A stretch of 27,018 nt of DNA from Ichthyophonus hoferi. Taxonomy: Eukaryota > Opisthokonta > Ichthyosporea > Ichthyophonida > Ichthyophonidae. The notes under the pieces were generated by a model, which searched no databases, was not told where the DNA came from, and saw only the letters and a list, made by a program, of their open reading frames with translations. Location: NCBI GenBank assembly GCA_002751075.1, contig NAOQ01000481.1, positions 28,721-55,738 of the forward strand. Reading direction: 5' to 3'. The translations under genes and the position numbers were made by a program. This document shows, one piece after another, positions 1 to 12,300 of this stretch (positions within the stretch are counted from its first letter, which is position 1; every line of letters starts with the position of its first letter).

Positions 1-61
1 TCAGATAATGTTTGCTACTAAAAAATATAAATATTTATAATTTAGCACTAGCATTTTTAAT

Positions 62-3000
62 TTATCCTCTACTTTTTCCATTGGACGGCCACCATAATTG
101 CATTTCGCTATTGTGATAAGTGTAAAACAAATAATCTTGCAGCAATCTATATATATTATTGTGGGAAATAGGGTTGTAACAATATATCCGTGCATACCTG
201 AAATACCAACCACTCATAATAGCCTGAAAAGCAACGACACCGACGGTACTGAAGACAGCTCCCACAGTTCCAGATAGAGTAATGTAGTAAAATTGAGAGA
301 AATGAGGCCCATTTCGTATACAATTCTCACTAGATGTATAGAATGTCGTAAGAGGACCGTTGATGTTAATATAAAATAATTGAGCAATGAATAGATAGGT
401 TACAACACAGGCCAATTTGCGTGAAAATGCCCAAAATGACAGCAGAATCATAACCAGCCCGCTGAATATACCAAAAGCAAACACTGTGGAAGAAGGGGAA
501 AAGGGAGAAAATATGTTAAAAAAAAATATAAAAAAATAAAGAGAAATGGAAAGGTAAAAATAATGTTTATGGTAGACTTAAATAGTAACAGCAATAATTA
601 AGTATTTCATTTAATGTTTTATAACAGTTTGTCTGGCCTTTCATATACCTAATTAAAATTAATAAGCATTTAAAAACCAACTTTCTTGAGTAAACAATAC
701 TTAATTAAAAGTTAAAAATGAAGTGGTTTGTAATTATGACAAAGTATCTATCATTATATTTTTCTATATTTGATTGAAGTTATATTATCTAATATTCCTT
801 GTTATGATTAATCCCTAATTAACTATTTACTGTAACTATATATATTAATGATTAATATTAGATAATAATATATAATAATATACAAATAATGCTTAATAAT
901 ATATAACATGCCTTAGTATATAACAATGAAAATAACGTACCGGGTAGCAGTTTATATTTGGGAGCCAGCTCGTCATACCACACATATCCATTTACCATAC
1001 TGATGACTGCTACTCCTAAGGCCAATGTTCCAACTACCAGGCCTAGAACAAAAGGTCTTTTGAATTCCTTCAAACGATCATAGCGCACCCCTCTATTTCC
1101 TGCTGGCAGTCTAGTATCCTTATTCCATCCCAACAAAACAGGGATAATAACTTGAGCTAAAAAGAGAGAAAGAGTAAACTCATTATCAGATACTTTAAAG
1201 CAGCAGCAGAATATTACAAGCGGAGAGTTTAAGATGAAAATGTAAAGCCTTTATTCAGTATCACTACAAAATCAAGAGTTTTCTATCTGTTCCAAACAGA
1301 AATTTTTACACTTCAAAAATAGAGTATTTCATATATAGAATTCTACCAAACCCAGCATTAATTTATTAGATAATTATAACTTTGATTACTTTTCTCATTT
1401 TTTATATATAGCCATTTTTAGCAAGAGTAATGTTACATTGCTATACTATACTATTCATGCTCTCATTATTATTATAATTTTTATCGTGATTGTTATCATG
1501 GTTACCTTTGTTATTTTATTATACAGTGTTATCAAATATTATATAAATGCCATCTTATATCCCCTAACAGTCCAAGGAGCTTAAATAGCTAAACAGTTTC
1601 TTACCTAGAAAGGGTATACTGATTATAAATATACCCCTTAGTAACCAAACATCTTTTTGATCTTTATAGGCGCTACCAAGGGGTCCCACCACCCAAGTGG
1701 AGAGTAGAGTTCCTAGATTACTCCACATCCACGACCATGTGACTATATCGGAACTGGTTTCTGGTTTCTATGGAGGAGAAAAAATAAGTGTAATGAAGTA
1801 AGTTACATACACTCGGCTTTCGAACCTCTCAGTGATCATTCATACTGTAATTACCACAATCGCACCAAAGCAAATTAAGGCCAATATACTATGCGAATCA
1901 CTCATATTTTTAAGAACCTTCCTAATTACTTTCACAAAGGAATTTATCAATATCCCTTACCAGTGCCATCTGTTCAGCATAGGTAGCTTCTGTCATGAGA
2001 TCAATAATACTGATCTCTAAATTTCCCAGGAAAAACATGATTGCAGCAATTGGGGCTATGCTGGGCGTCATGTCGGCAACTGTAGAAAATTATAGAAATA
2101 AAAGTAGGGTGATAGGGGTCAATGGGAAGGATCAGGCATGGCATGATATGGTAGATACTTAGCGCCATAATAAATATTGTTAATATAATAAAAATAAATA
2201 ATGTCTTCTTAGCCGTGCTACCTTGATCATTAAATTTTGATATAATGTTATACTGGAAGTGTGATTATTAAGAAAATGTTGGCATGGTGGCATATATACT
2301 ATATTATATTGCATTATCCTGTTGAAGACCTAGAAAAAATAGAGGGAAATACTTACAGGACAAGACAAAGAATCCCGTGACGCCAAGGAATACACCAATA
2401 GTCACATAAGAACTCTTATGATAGCCAAATATAGGAACGGCGTCGCTTACAATTCCCCAAAAAGGTTTTAAAGACCATGGAACTAGGGCTACCGTGTTAA
2501 AAATTTGATAATTGGTGGAAGAAACCCTTAGAAAATCCAGGAAGTAGGGTAGTTGTGCAGCATTTAGAAGTTGAGTGCCAAATCCTAGAAGCCCAAAATA
2601 CACACTGACCAGATACAGGGAGAAACTATAGCCAAAATTGTCGAATAATCGCTTCAGATATAATCGCGAATCGTGATAAGGATATAATAACCGTCTGTAT
2701 AGAGAGAGGATAGGAAGTGATTATCAGGGTGTTAATGTCTATATATAGTTCTTTAATTAACTACGTGCTTATGTTATTATATCAATAAGTATATATTTAA
2801 TTGTAATATGTTATAACATAATTTTACAGTTTATAGTATAATGCAATACAATATAATATGTTACACTTACTGTATCCATGTCGGGTTCTCGGGTCTTAAA
2901 TAGTACCACTCCGGATGGTTTAACCGCCATTTTTTCATTTTGTCCTGCTGTTCCCTACAATTTTTTAAAACGGTTAGTGCATCTATATTACATAATGATT

Positions 3001-3497
3001 ATTCTATTATGTGCTAAGATTAGCTAAACACTATTGAACTTTTATGCTGTAACTTACGATTTCTACTAGACGTTTATTAGCCAATATCAACTAACTTAAT
3101 AAAGTATATAATCTGAGTCCAGACTGGTTCTGGATATGCGTATTTGTTCATAAACGTGGTATATATGTATAGGCAGGATGTGTTACTGACCCTGGTTCAA
3201 AACCAGCCCTGGAGATTATAATTACATTCTCAATTTCTGTCTAGCAATGATCAAGCAGCTAATATTAAGTATAGCCCGTGTTTTGCATCTCATTCAATAA
3301 ATTATTACTCTTCAAATGCTACAATTACATCTGTATCAGTAAGTTTAAGACCCTGCCAAGGATTTAAAAAAAATTATATGCAAAGTACATGGGCATAGAA
3401 ATATGTCAATAATTTCCACTGTATATACGTACATCTCTTTCTCCTTCCCGGATCCGGATGGCGAAACCTGGATTCTCTCAATATCATCGTCAGTCAT
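62..3497 (-). CDS. BT1-family (folate/biopterin-type) MFS transporter, 8 exons
   Basis: I joined eight exons on the minus strand: 3497-3433, 2954-2871, 2694-2357, 2079-1961, 1767-1605, 1156-941, 483-198 and 107-62. All splice sites are GT-AG and all phases agree; the sum is 1317 nt, or 438 residues plus TAA. The start is the first ATG after which the frame is conserved (MTDDDIERIQ). After a polar N-terminus of about 65 residues come roughly 12 hydrophobic segments, as in MFS carriers. BT1-type landmarks are the LPYFLDFLRV region near the first segments, WSLKPFWGIVSDAVPIFGYH, and IDLMTEATYAEQM (residues 188-200) followed by SDIVTWSWMWSNLGTLLST. BT1 proteins carry folates or pterins across membranes; the substrate here is not known. 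The length is at the short end for the family. The last intron (197-108) is 90 nt, in frame and free of stops, so a 468-residue form is possible. Family call is firm; substrate is inference. Confidence 0.85.
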
Positions 3498-3696
3498 TGT
3501 TGATGTACAGGTCCACAACGAGTCACCAAAAAAAAGGGTTACAATTGAATATACTAAGGCGTGCAATAAATGTCGCCTTTCAGAGTCTAAACTATGGAGG
3601 TTTAAAAACTGCAAGGATAGAATATAATAAAAATATCATGGTCGGATCCTTCTGTTGCAGTTTTGCAATTTATATATGCTTTATTTCGTCTAGGTG

Positions 3697-3753
3697 ATTG
3701 GTCCGTGTTGAGTTTAACCAATAGGAAAGTTTTGTTTTAGCCATTGCTATTGG
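3697..3753 (-). promoter_or_regulatory. CCAAT-box cluster upstream of the BT1 transporter
   Basis: Three CCAAT pentamers, in mixed orientation, lie at 3697-3701, 3718-3722 and 3749-3753, about 200-260 bp upstream of the transporter ATG. Closely spaced CCAAT boxes are a common NF-Y-type promoter feature in eukaryotes. The pentamer is frequent throughout this window, so the assignment rests mainly on position and clustering. Confidence 0.35.
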
Positions 3754-5887
3754 TGTCTATTTAGCACTCATGAGAAACTGGTATAAACAAGTTTTAAAAT
3801 ATATTAATATTCCTACGAGTATAGATATACCATGGAATATCTCTTTATTTTAGTAACAGAATGTATATGTATTTATGTTTTAGACTAGTTATCAGCTGTA
3901 ACATAATTTGTTTTACCATATTTTCATTACTTTTAGTATTGTAAGAAATCTGGTCCAATCTGAGACGTTTCTGGGTAGTAATAATCAGCAGGAGTACGGT
4001 TTTTTATGTAAAATCATATCCAAAGACACAAGTATCCCAAGAATTAATGTGCACTTAACTACATAAGAAAAACTCTAAAACTTAACAAATACATAAACGT
4101 ATTTAGGAACTTATCGTATTTTCGGTAATACAGTTTTGACGCTGATTTAGAAAACCCTTAGTGATGCAATAATAATGGCCCAATGAGAATAGTCTAATAA
4201 TACAATTGGCAGATCCGATCTCTTACAGATGCGACAATAGGTGGAACACATTGGCCAATAACATTACGAATATAAGTCAGGAGGGTCAAAACAATAAAGG
4301 TTCGGGTCACACTAAGAATGGTCATGACATTATTGCATGATACCGGTATGCTATACATTATAGAGCCGAATTGAAATTTCATAACTAAAATATGAAAACA
4401 CTGAAATACTAATATTCATAAAAAATAAAAAATAAATTTTCTTCTACCGTTTACTCAAATAGTAGTATCTCAGTAGAAATCCTTGAGGGCTTCATTTCTT
4501 TATTAAAATAGCTTGAAGCCAACCCAACCTCATAGCTTGAGCATAGCATATGTTCTGACTCAGGGTACCTGTTTGGCTTCCAGTTACTACTGTCCATGCA
4601 AACCATACCTAACGATTGATTGGTGAATTGGGCACTGTACAAGCCAATGGCATTTTATCACAAGTGCTTCGAGGATCTAACTGGATTCTTGCGCGCCCAG
4701 TTCCTCCCAGTCCGGTCCAAATTGACGGCTATGGTTCAGATTCTTACTTTAGTAAACAAACTTATTTTAATCTTTTATATAAACAAATCATAAATTAACA
4801 TAATAAAAACTTGTTGACACCTTCCTTTTCAATAAATTGGCTACCGATGGCTGAGGGAATATCCTCGATGAGGCATTGGACGAACTGGAATTAAAAATAT
4901 TTGAGTTGGAGCATCAACACAGTATAGGTTGTCAAAACCGCTAACACCAAGAAGAATAGACAATTATATCTACCACAATGGAAGAATCAAGTAGAGTGAT
5001 AGTTAATGCGTCTAGTATCAAAGATAGATATGTCTATATCCTATAGATACCCTACCTAGGGGAAACATAGAAAGTAGCTAGATGGGAAAATTTATTATTG
5101 GTGAGTTATCAAGGCAAAGTATATTTCCAAAACAGGAAATACCAAGAAAAGAAAAAAAAAACTACTGCTACAACCTGTCGTAACCTTGGTCAAAGAAGGA
5201 TTGTTCCTCTGAGCTTGCCGATGCAAGAATTTTGTTTGAGGTGGAGTCAAGATCGAAATTTGGCAAGAATGAAGTCTCGTCCAGCAGGCTGCCGATAGCT
5301 GCGGGGGATTCTTCAAAGTAGGTTGAAGGTGTAACTTTTATAGCCTTTCTAATTCTAACGGACTGAGCGCCAGTAATGGGAGTTAGTAAAAATATGCGTT
5401 TAGGACAAATATTGTATTTGAAAGAACTTAACGTTTAGATTCTTGACATAAATTATAATAAAACGGATATTTTTAACTAAATATTTGAAAAACATTTATT
5501 TGTGTTTATAGTTTTCAGTCCTTGATCCTTGATACCTTGGGTTTGGTTATACAGTTTTAGTCGAAGTGATTGGACTGTAGTTTTTTAATATAGTCCTAGC
5601 AACTTAGCTAAGCATTGAACTTTAAGTTCATGTCGTAATATTAACTCCTTTTACTACATGTGTTCGCTTGGTTATGCCTATGCACCAGTATAGGGTTAAA
5701 CCGTTGTATACGGAGCACCTTTTACTACACTCGAACACTTGATGCTGGAAATAATAAGCGGAGACAGGAGAGTTCCTGTGACCTATACTTGTTTAGAATA
5801 ACAAGTAATACTGAATTAACAAGCTTTTTAACGTGTTCCTTTGCCTACACGGAGTATAGATATGCTAAGACATATTTTTATGATTAA

Positions 5888-5904
5888 ACAAGTCGGCGAC
5901 TTGT
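5888..5904. repeat. 17-bp perfect palindrome with 8-bp arms
   Basis: The arms ACAAGTCG and CGACTTGT are exact reverse complements around a single G. The palindrome is GC-richer than its surroundings. It could be a binding site for a dimeric protein or a chance hairpin. No gene lies beside it. Confidence 0.4.
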
Positions 5905-8833
5905 CTTAGCCAGGATGCCTAAGCAGTGAGTTATCTGGACCCCAAGTATATGATCGGAGTTGGCTTATTATGCCACGGGACCTCTGCCATTGGCTAGTTC
6001 AATTTTAATTGATCATCCTGGATTGGCATTTAACACCAATAGATTGTACTAACTATTTTTTCAGACTACATTTGTAATAGTAATTAGCAATAATATTCAT
6101 CGATTATAGCTATACAAAAAAATAGCTAAATTAAATAAATATCCATATTTTAGCACAACTTAAAACTAAACTGGTTTCCTAATATATATTGTTTATATGC
6201 AAAGTAGCATAATAATACAGAGGTCTATGGTGTACCATCTTATCATATATTTTTTACGGCTGCCTAATCTAGTAAGGAATGAAAGGAGTGGCATTATCCT
6301 TTTTACCCTCTGAATTGTTGAAGATTTCAGTCAGAAAATACATAAGAAAAATATATTAAACGTATCGTGTAGATCTCTTTCTGTTTACATATACATAATA
6401 TACGCTGTTTTAGATTGTATTCGTTTATTTGTGATCATTAGCATCTGATCAGTATGACTAATATATTTCCAATATAATATAATTTTGGAACTTTATAAAA
6501 ATTTCAAACGACAATTATTAAAATTATTAAGAATTTATCCGGTCCACAATTCTTGTAATCCCCCAATTCGGACTGCGTCCTGCGAACCTGAATTGAATAA
6601 ATGTGAGCCAGTAGATTGGAATCTGATCAATGCATAGTTTATCATCAGTGTTGCTATTAGAGAATGGATACATAAAGTCTATTATTTATTATTAACGGGT
6701 GAAACTAACCTGAATCATATAATATACAAAAACATCTAGAGTAAGTTTCTGTACTAGCTATAATATACATATAACCTTTTTGTGACTCGTACCTTGATAT
6801 TGGGTGATGGACCATTACACTTGAAATGGAACTTGACATATTCCTTATTAAACTACTGTCCAATAGGGTTTGCCGTTGGGGGTGAAGCTTTAAAAGATAC
6901 TATAGCCAAAACTAAATAAAGTGAGTCAACAAGAGCTATGGTATTGTGGTGTTGATTGTACAACAATTTGCATTAAAATTGTTTTATGTAATTCCCATCA
7001 TTTTGAAGGTAGTAAAGATAAGAAGCAATCCAAACCGCAGATTATGATTCATCGACATATTGCTTATCGCCACAATAGAAAAGATAAATTTAATAATGTG
7101 TTCCTATCATTCATTTGTTGGACGCGAAACAAGCTCGCGTTAAAAGATCTTTTTTTTAACGTGGCGATATTTTCAGTAACGTACTTGTTACTATTCAAAC
7201 TCTAGCTGTTATTATTGCATTACTAGAACTTAAGGATTGGCATTCTAGATGAATCCAAACCCAATGTATTTCTTAATAAACGGATTACAATAGGAGCATG
7301 CAAGTTATTGTTTTCTCAGAAAAAACATCTGCTGCTCTATTTGGTACTTACTAGTTTAGGACTTACGTATCACACCTCCCTGTTGAAAGGTCTCATTAAA
7401 AGCCATTAGTCTCTAGAAATTATTTTATGTCACTGGATAATGAAAATTTTCCTTTCATATTATTCATATTAGAAAATTTTCTTCTTCTACAGTTTAACCA
7501 TATCCTTCAACCATGTTAAGCTATAATGTTATATTTTCGGGGTTTTTTGATGGCGTTAAGATGTGAACTAGCAACGATCTAAGCCTTCTGTGGCCTATTT
7601 GACACTATATTTCTGAAGTTGTATAGGGCTTTTGGATCAATAAAATTTCAATTTTTTGAAATCAAACGCAATTCAAAGTATATATAGAATGATCTCAGGG
7701 TAGTAAAGGTTCAAGTTCTGAGTTGATTTTTAGTGTTTAGTCTTAAGGGTATATTATATGATAGAATATGCCTAAAAATATCTTACGATATAACTAATTA
7801 CCAATTATAGTATGAAGTGAGCCATAAAGCAGTTGGTCGGAATAAAACAAACAATTCAGCTCACGGAGAGTCTACTGACGTATATGGAACGTGTGTATCG
7901 TTGTAGAGAATTTATACAGTTTCCTACAGGCTAATATGTAAAACGATTTCTGATCTATTACAAACTGGCCAGGTTCCTATAGGATAGCTTATGTAAACAT
8001 GCTTCTGATTGCTACGACACTGGTCAGGTATTGTTCTAGAAGTTAGATCACGCTGGGCTCACTAGCTAAGATCTGAAGGATAACCCAGTGTCACTAGTTA
8101 TTAACGCATACCGAAAAGACACGTGCCAAGTGCAATTGTTTTAAAATGGTTTCATATATTTTTTTATATATGGAAAAGGTATTTTTAAGATATATATATA
8201 TACGCATGAGATGTGTAAGCGTGGTTGTTAACGCCACTATGCTAACACTACAGTATAACAAGCTCTCATTAATCTATTTTAGTATAATGGAAATCACATC
8301 AATTATGTATATAGGAAATATGCATTTGCCTGTGCGCCATGCAAGGCCAGAGAAATAAATATAGATCACTATTTCATCAGAACTCTATTGTCTAATTGGT
8401 AGCCAACGAGTCGTCAGGACATTGATTGATAATTAGTTAAAGGCAAAGTTAAAGCTTATTCTCATCTCCCCCGATGAAATAATTGCATGATTCATACCTC
8501 ACTACCATAATATAAGCAGGAGGTGGTGAATATAATTTGTTTAGAAATATATTATTAATCAAAGAATATAATTATAGGTAAAGTGGAAGGTTTAGTGCCA
8601 TTAAAACAATGATGCAGATATAGATTTGGCATGTTTGAAATAACTATATGGAACACGAATGAATATTGCCAAAAACGATATTTGACGACATGAAGATTTA
8701 ATCGGATGGTGTCTTATTGGCAGGATAAGTCCATCTGTTTCTTTAATTTTTTTCAAAACACACATTGGTCATAAGTATTATACCAAAATAACAAAAATAT
8801 ATAGGAAACTACACTCCTAAAAAAAGAGTTAGA

Positions 8834-8878
8834 AATGTAAAATATGTAAAAAAATGTAAAAAATGTAAAAAATGTAAA
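8834..8878. repeat. Short tandem repeat, ATGTAAAAA-type unit
   Basis: About five imperfect copies of a 9-10 bp unit (ATGTAAAA with a variable number of trailing A) follow one another in the intergenic region. It is a simple A-rich minisatellite. Confidence 0.7.
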
Positions 8879-9198
8879 GACATCATTAATATATATAATA
8901 GTTAATTTAAAAATAATAAATGAATATTAAATGAAATATAAATATTTATATAATTACTACCAATACTCAAAAGTAATTGTTCTTAATTCCTTTACATAAA
9001 ATTGGCATTACTGTAGGATGATTTATAGCCTTAGAGGAATGATATAGAGGCTTTTTATAAATAACATATTTAAATGGATAGTATGTATGGTGATATTTTA
9101 AATAATATTTTTTAATAAATGATATTATCAACATAAATTTTAAAATTAGTTAATAAATCTATATGACGTTCTAAAGCCTTGCCTCGCGTGACCCCATT

Positions 9199-9222
9199 TG
9201 ACGTCATTATATATTACGTCAT
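9199..9222 (+). promoter_or_regulatory. Paired CRE/ATF-type sites upstream of TXNL1
   Basis: A full palindromic TGACGTCA lies at 9199-9206, and TTACGTCAT, a one-mismatch CRE/ATF site, lies at 9214-9222, 15 bp further on. A third partial match, ATGACGAC, starts at 9224. They sit 118-141 bp upstream of the TXNL1 ATG, a usual promoter distance. bZIP factors of the ATF/CREB group bind this sequence in fungi and animals, often in stress or metabolic regulation. Binding here is inferred. Confidence 0.55.
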
Positions 9223-9339
9223 TATGACGACAAATTCCTGGCCTAATATTATTTTATTATTATGGTTTTATTATATTATTATAATCATAACGTGTAATTT
9301 AGGGTTGGTAGTTAGGCTGCTTGTTATAAGCCAATAAGA

Positions 9340-12300
9340 ATGGCTGACTTTGTTATACACGTTGCTAACGATGAGCAATACCCTCTGGAGATGGCAAGGG
9401 CAGGCGACAAGCTGGTAAGGGAATGTATGATGAGAGAGAATGGGGATATAGGATAGGAGGTTATAGTTCTTTTTTACCATTTTAGTTATGTGTATAGAGA
9501 GGAGAGTGGGGCAGAAAGTCGATAATTAAAGGATATGTATTGAATGATGTTACTAGTTTAGAGATTATATTGTAGTGTTTGTAAGTATGTGATACGGGTA
9601 TATATATATTACATGTTATAAGTATGTGTATAGACTTGGGTGTTATATGGTATATATCTTATACGTGTGTACCCTTGTATAGAATCCCAACACCAACCAA
9701 ACAGGATATTTTATTTTATCTCTTGCTATAGATTGGCTAACATAAAATTTTTATATCCAATAACAGATTGTTGTTGACTTCTTTGCCACCTGGTAGGCGG
9801 ATATAGATACAGGGCTTGAATAATGGGATTATATATATTCCTAAATATTGATATTATACACACATATAACGCTTTTACATAGTCTATACCATATAGTTAT
9901 GGATAATATTTAAACATAATAATATATATACAGTTATGTATAGTTGAGATGCATATTTATTATCCTATTATCCTACCATATTAGTGTGCTATTATGCTAT
10001 TAATTTACTATACTATGGCATTATTATCCTACTATACTATTGTACTAATATACTATTGTGCTATTATACTATTATACTACTATACTTTTATTCTACTATA
10101 CGATTGTACCATTATATTATTGTGCTATTATATTATTAAACTAATCTCCTACTATACTATTGTGCTATTATACTATTATACTACTATACTACTATTATCC
10201 AACTATACCATTATACTATTATTCTACTCTACTATTATACTATTATATTACTATACTATTGTACTATTATCTTACTATTCTACTCTACTATTATCCTATT
10301 ATCTTATTGGGCTATTATACTATTATCTTACTATTTTATTGACCTATTATACTATGATCCTACTATGCTATTATACTACTATGCTATTATCCTATACTAC
10401 TGTACTATTATACTCTTAGCCTACTATACTACTATTCTACTCTACTGTTGTACTATATTTACACACAGTTACCATATATGTGTTATATTTTCCTTTGTTC
10501 ATTTTTGTTGGTTCTCTATAACCCCTTCTTACCACTCATTTTGTCTCACTATTCACAACTAAATAAACTTTATTTGTAGTTTATATAATTATTATCCAAT
10601 GATATTTCGTATAAGCCTCTAATCATCATGCACTACTAGACCAATATTTGCATTGTACAACAGACTAACATATTTTTATTTTTTATGCTCTACTCTACTA
10701 TTGGCCTTTATTTACCTTTAAAACCTCATGTCACACCTCATTTTATGTACATCTATTTATATATATTTCCTTTTTAGGTGCGGACCCTGCCAACGTGTGG
10801 CTCCTTTTTATAGTGAAATGTCAGTCAAGTATAGGACCAGTGCTGTATTTCTAAAAATAGACGTCGATCAGTGCACAGTATGTATATAGATCTCTCTTCC
10901 ATGATATGTATGCCTATATACATATATACACATACACATAAACACATATATACGCACATTTGAATTATATTATTTTAAATTGCAGTCTGANNNNNNNNNN
11001 NNNNNNNNNNNNNNNNNNNNNNNNNNNNNNNNNNNNNNNNNNNNNNNNNNNNNNNNNNNNNNNNNNNNNNNNNNNNNNNNNNNNNNNNNNNNNNNNNNNN
11101 NNNNNNNNNNNNNNNNNNNNNNNNNNNNNNNNNNNNNNNNNNNNNNNNNNNNNNNNNNNNNNNNNNNNNNNNNNNNNNNNNNNNNNNNNNNNNNNNNNNN
11201 NNNNNNNNNNNNNNNNNNNNNNTCTCTTCCATGATATGTATGCCTATATACATATATACACATACACATAAACACATATATACGCACATTTGAATTATAT
11301 TATTTTAAATTGCAGTGGTAGCATGTGATTTGTGGGCGTCCAAGATAAACCCTGGATAAGTTCTAACTCAATCACCTTGTAGATTAGCAATCATGATAAA
11401 TCTTACTCAATCATATCATAATATTATCTTTTAGCACCTACACTAACCAGTTATCGCATATGTTACTTATAATCCCTCTAACATGATTGGATAATGGTAT
11501 TGTAGCAAGTAGCAGCAGTCAGTGGAGTGTCTGCAATGCCTACTTTCATGTTTTTTAAGAATAACCAGAAGGTGTGTATCTTAATATGAATGTTTATTAC
11601 TGCTGTATTGCTGTATTTATATATTGAGCTCCTTTTCCCATTTCCTCTTTTTCTTTTTGTCTCTCTCGGGTATAATATATATGATAGTATTATAGTACGT
11701 ATGTGGGTATGTATGATTGTATCATATGTGTGATAGTGTATATGGTAGTATGTAGTATTGTATGTATCACAATATAATAGTATGTGTGATAGTATGAATA
11801 ATCATATATATGATAGTATGATAATATGTGCAATATATATGTGTGTGGTGATATAGATATGGGGTTAAATTAATGAGAAAGGCTTGGATAATTAAAGAAA
11901 TACCATCTATGTTTGGTTAGCACGTATACTATTATACACTATATTATTATGTACACTATATTACACTAATGTACACTCACACATACCTTTGTACACTTGT
12001 AGTTAGGTGAAATGAAAGGAGCCAACACTGCAGCCCTAGAGGACTATATTAAGAGATTTATAGCAGGAAATAATGAGAGTGTGATTGGAGCTGTCCCTGG
12101 ACATGTAAGGACACATCCAATCGAAGATAACGACTGTTAATTATAGCCAATCACACTGGCGGTTATTAAAAATTATTATTATTATATATATTATATATGT
12201 TATTCAGTATACTTGACCCTATCAATTTAAATCGGTTAATTGAAGGCTCTTAATTAATTTTATTCATGTTAAATGCACCAAGAGATGTTGTTATATATAT

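Larger units (their letters stand above)
3760..9180. other. Long gene-free stretch
   Basis: About 5.4 kb of AT-rich DNA in which I recognise no gene, RNA or mobile element. Open frames here are under about 95 codons and are no longer than expected by chance at this base composition. A GC-richer patch on the plus strand around 5190-5310 stays open for about 43 codons (contains KKDCSSELADARILFEVE) and has a coding-like composition, but it matches nothing I know. A loosely duplicated segment of about 60 bp lies at 7940-8035, marked by a repeated TTCTGAT and an ACTGG(C/T)CAGGT core. Decayed transposon sequence cannot be excluded. Confidence 0.5.

Noticed and set aside
3183-3212. tRNA-like B box (GGTTCAAAACC) in the first transporter intron
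   Set aside because: A 7-base loop with a 4-bp stem resembles a T arm, but there is no matching acceptor stem, A box or anticodon arm upstream, so I do not call a tRNA or a tRNA-derived SINE.
4194-4642. Two minus-strand open frames of about 62 codons each
   Set aside because: No conserved motif, no supporting splice sites, and chance-level length.
6921-7205. 94-codon plus-strand open frame, vaguely transposase-like in its basic middle
   Set aside because: No catalytic motif or inverted terminal repeat can be seen, and the length is expected by chance.
9994-10419. 141-codon plus-strand open frame and overlapping shorter ones
   Set aside because: They lie wholly in the CTATTATA minisatellite and encode only Leu/Tyr/Ile/Thr runs; the region is intron 2 of TXNL1.
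10960-11289. Open frames of about 100 codons on both strands
   Set aside because: They consist almost entirely of the N gap.
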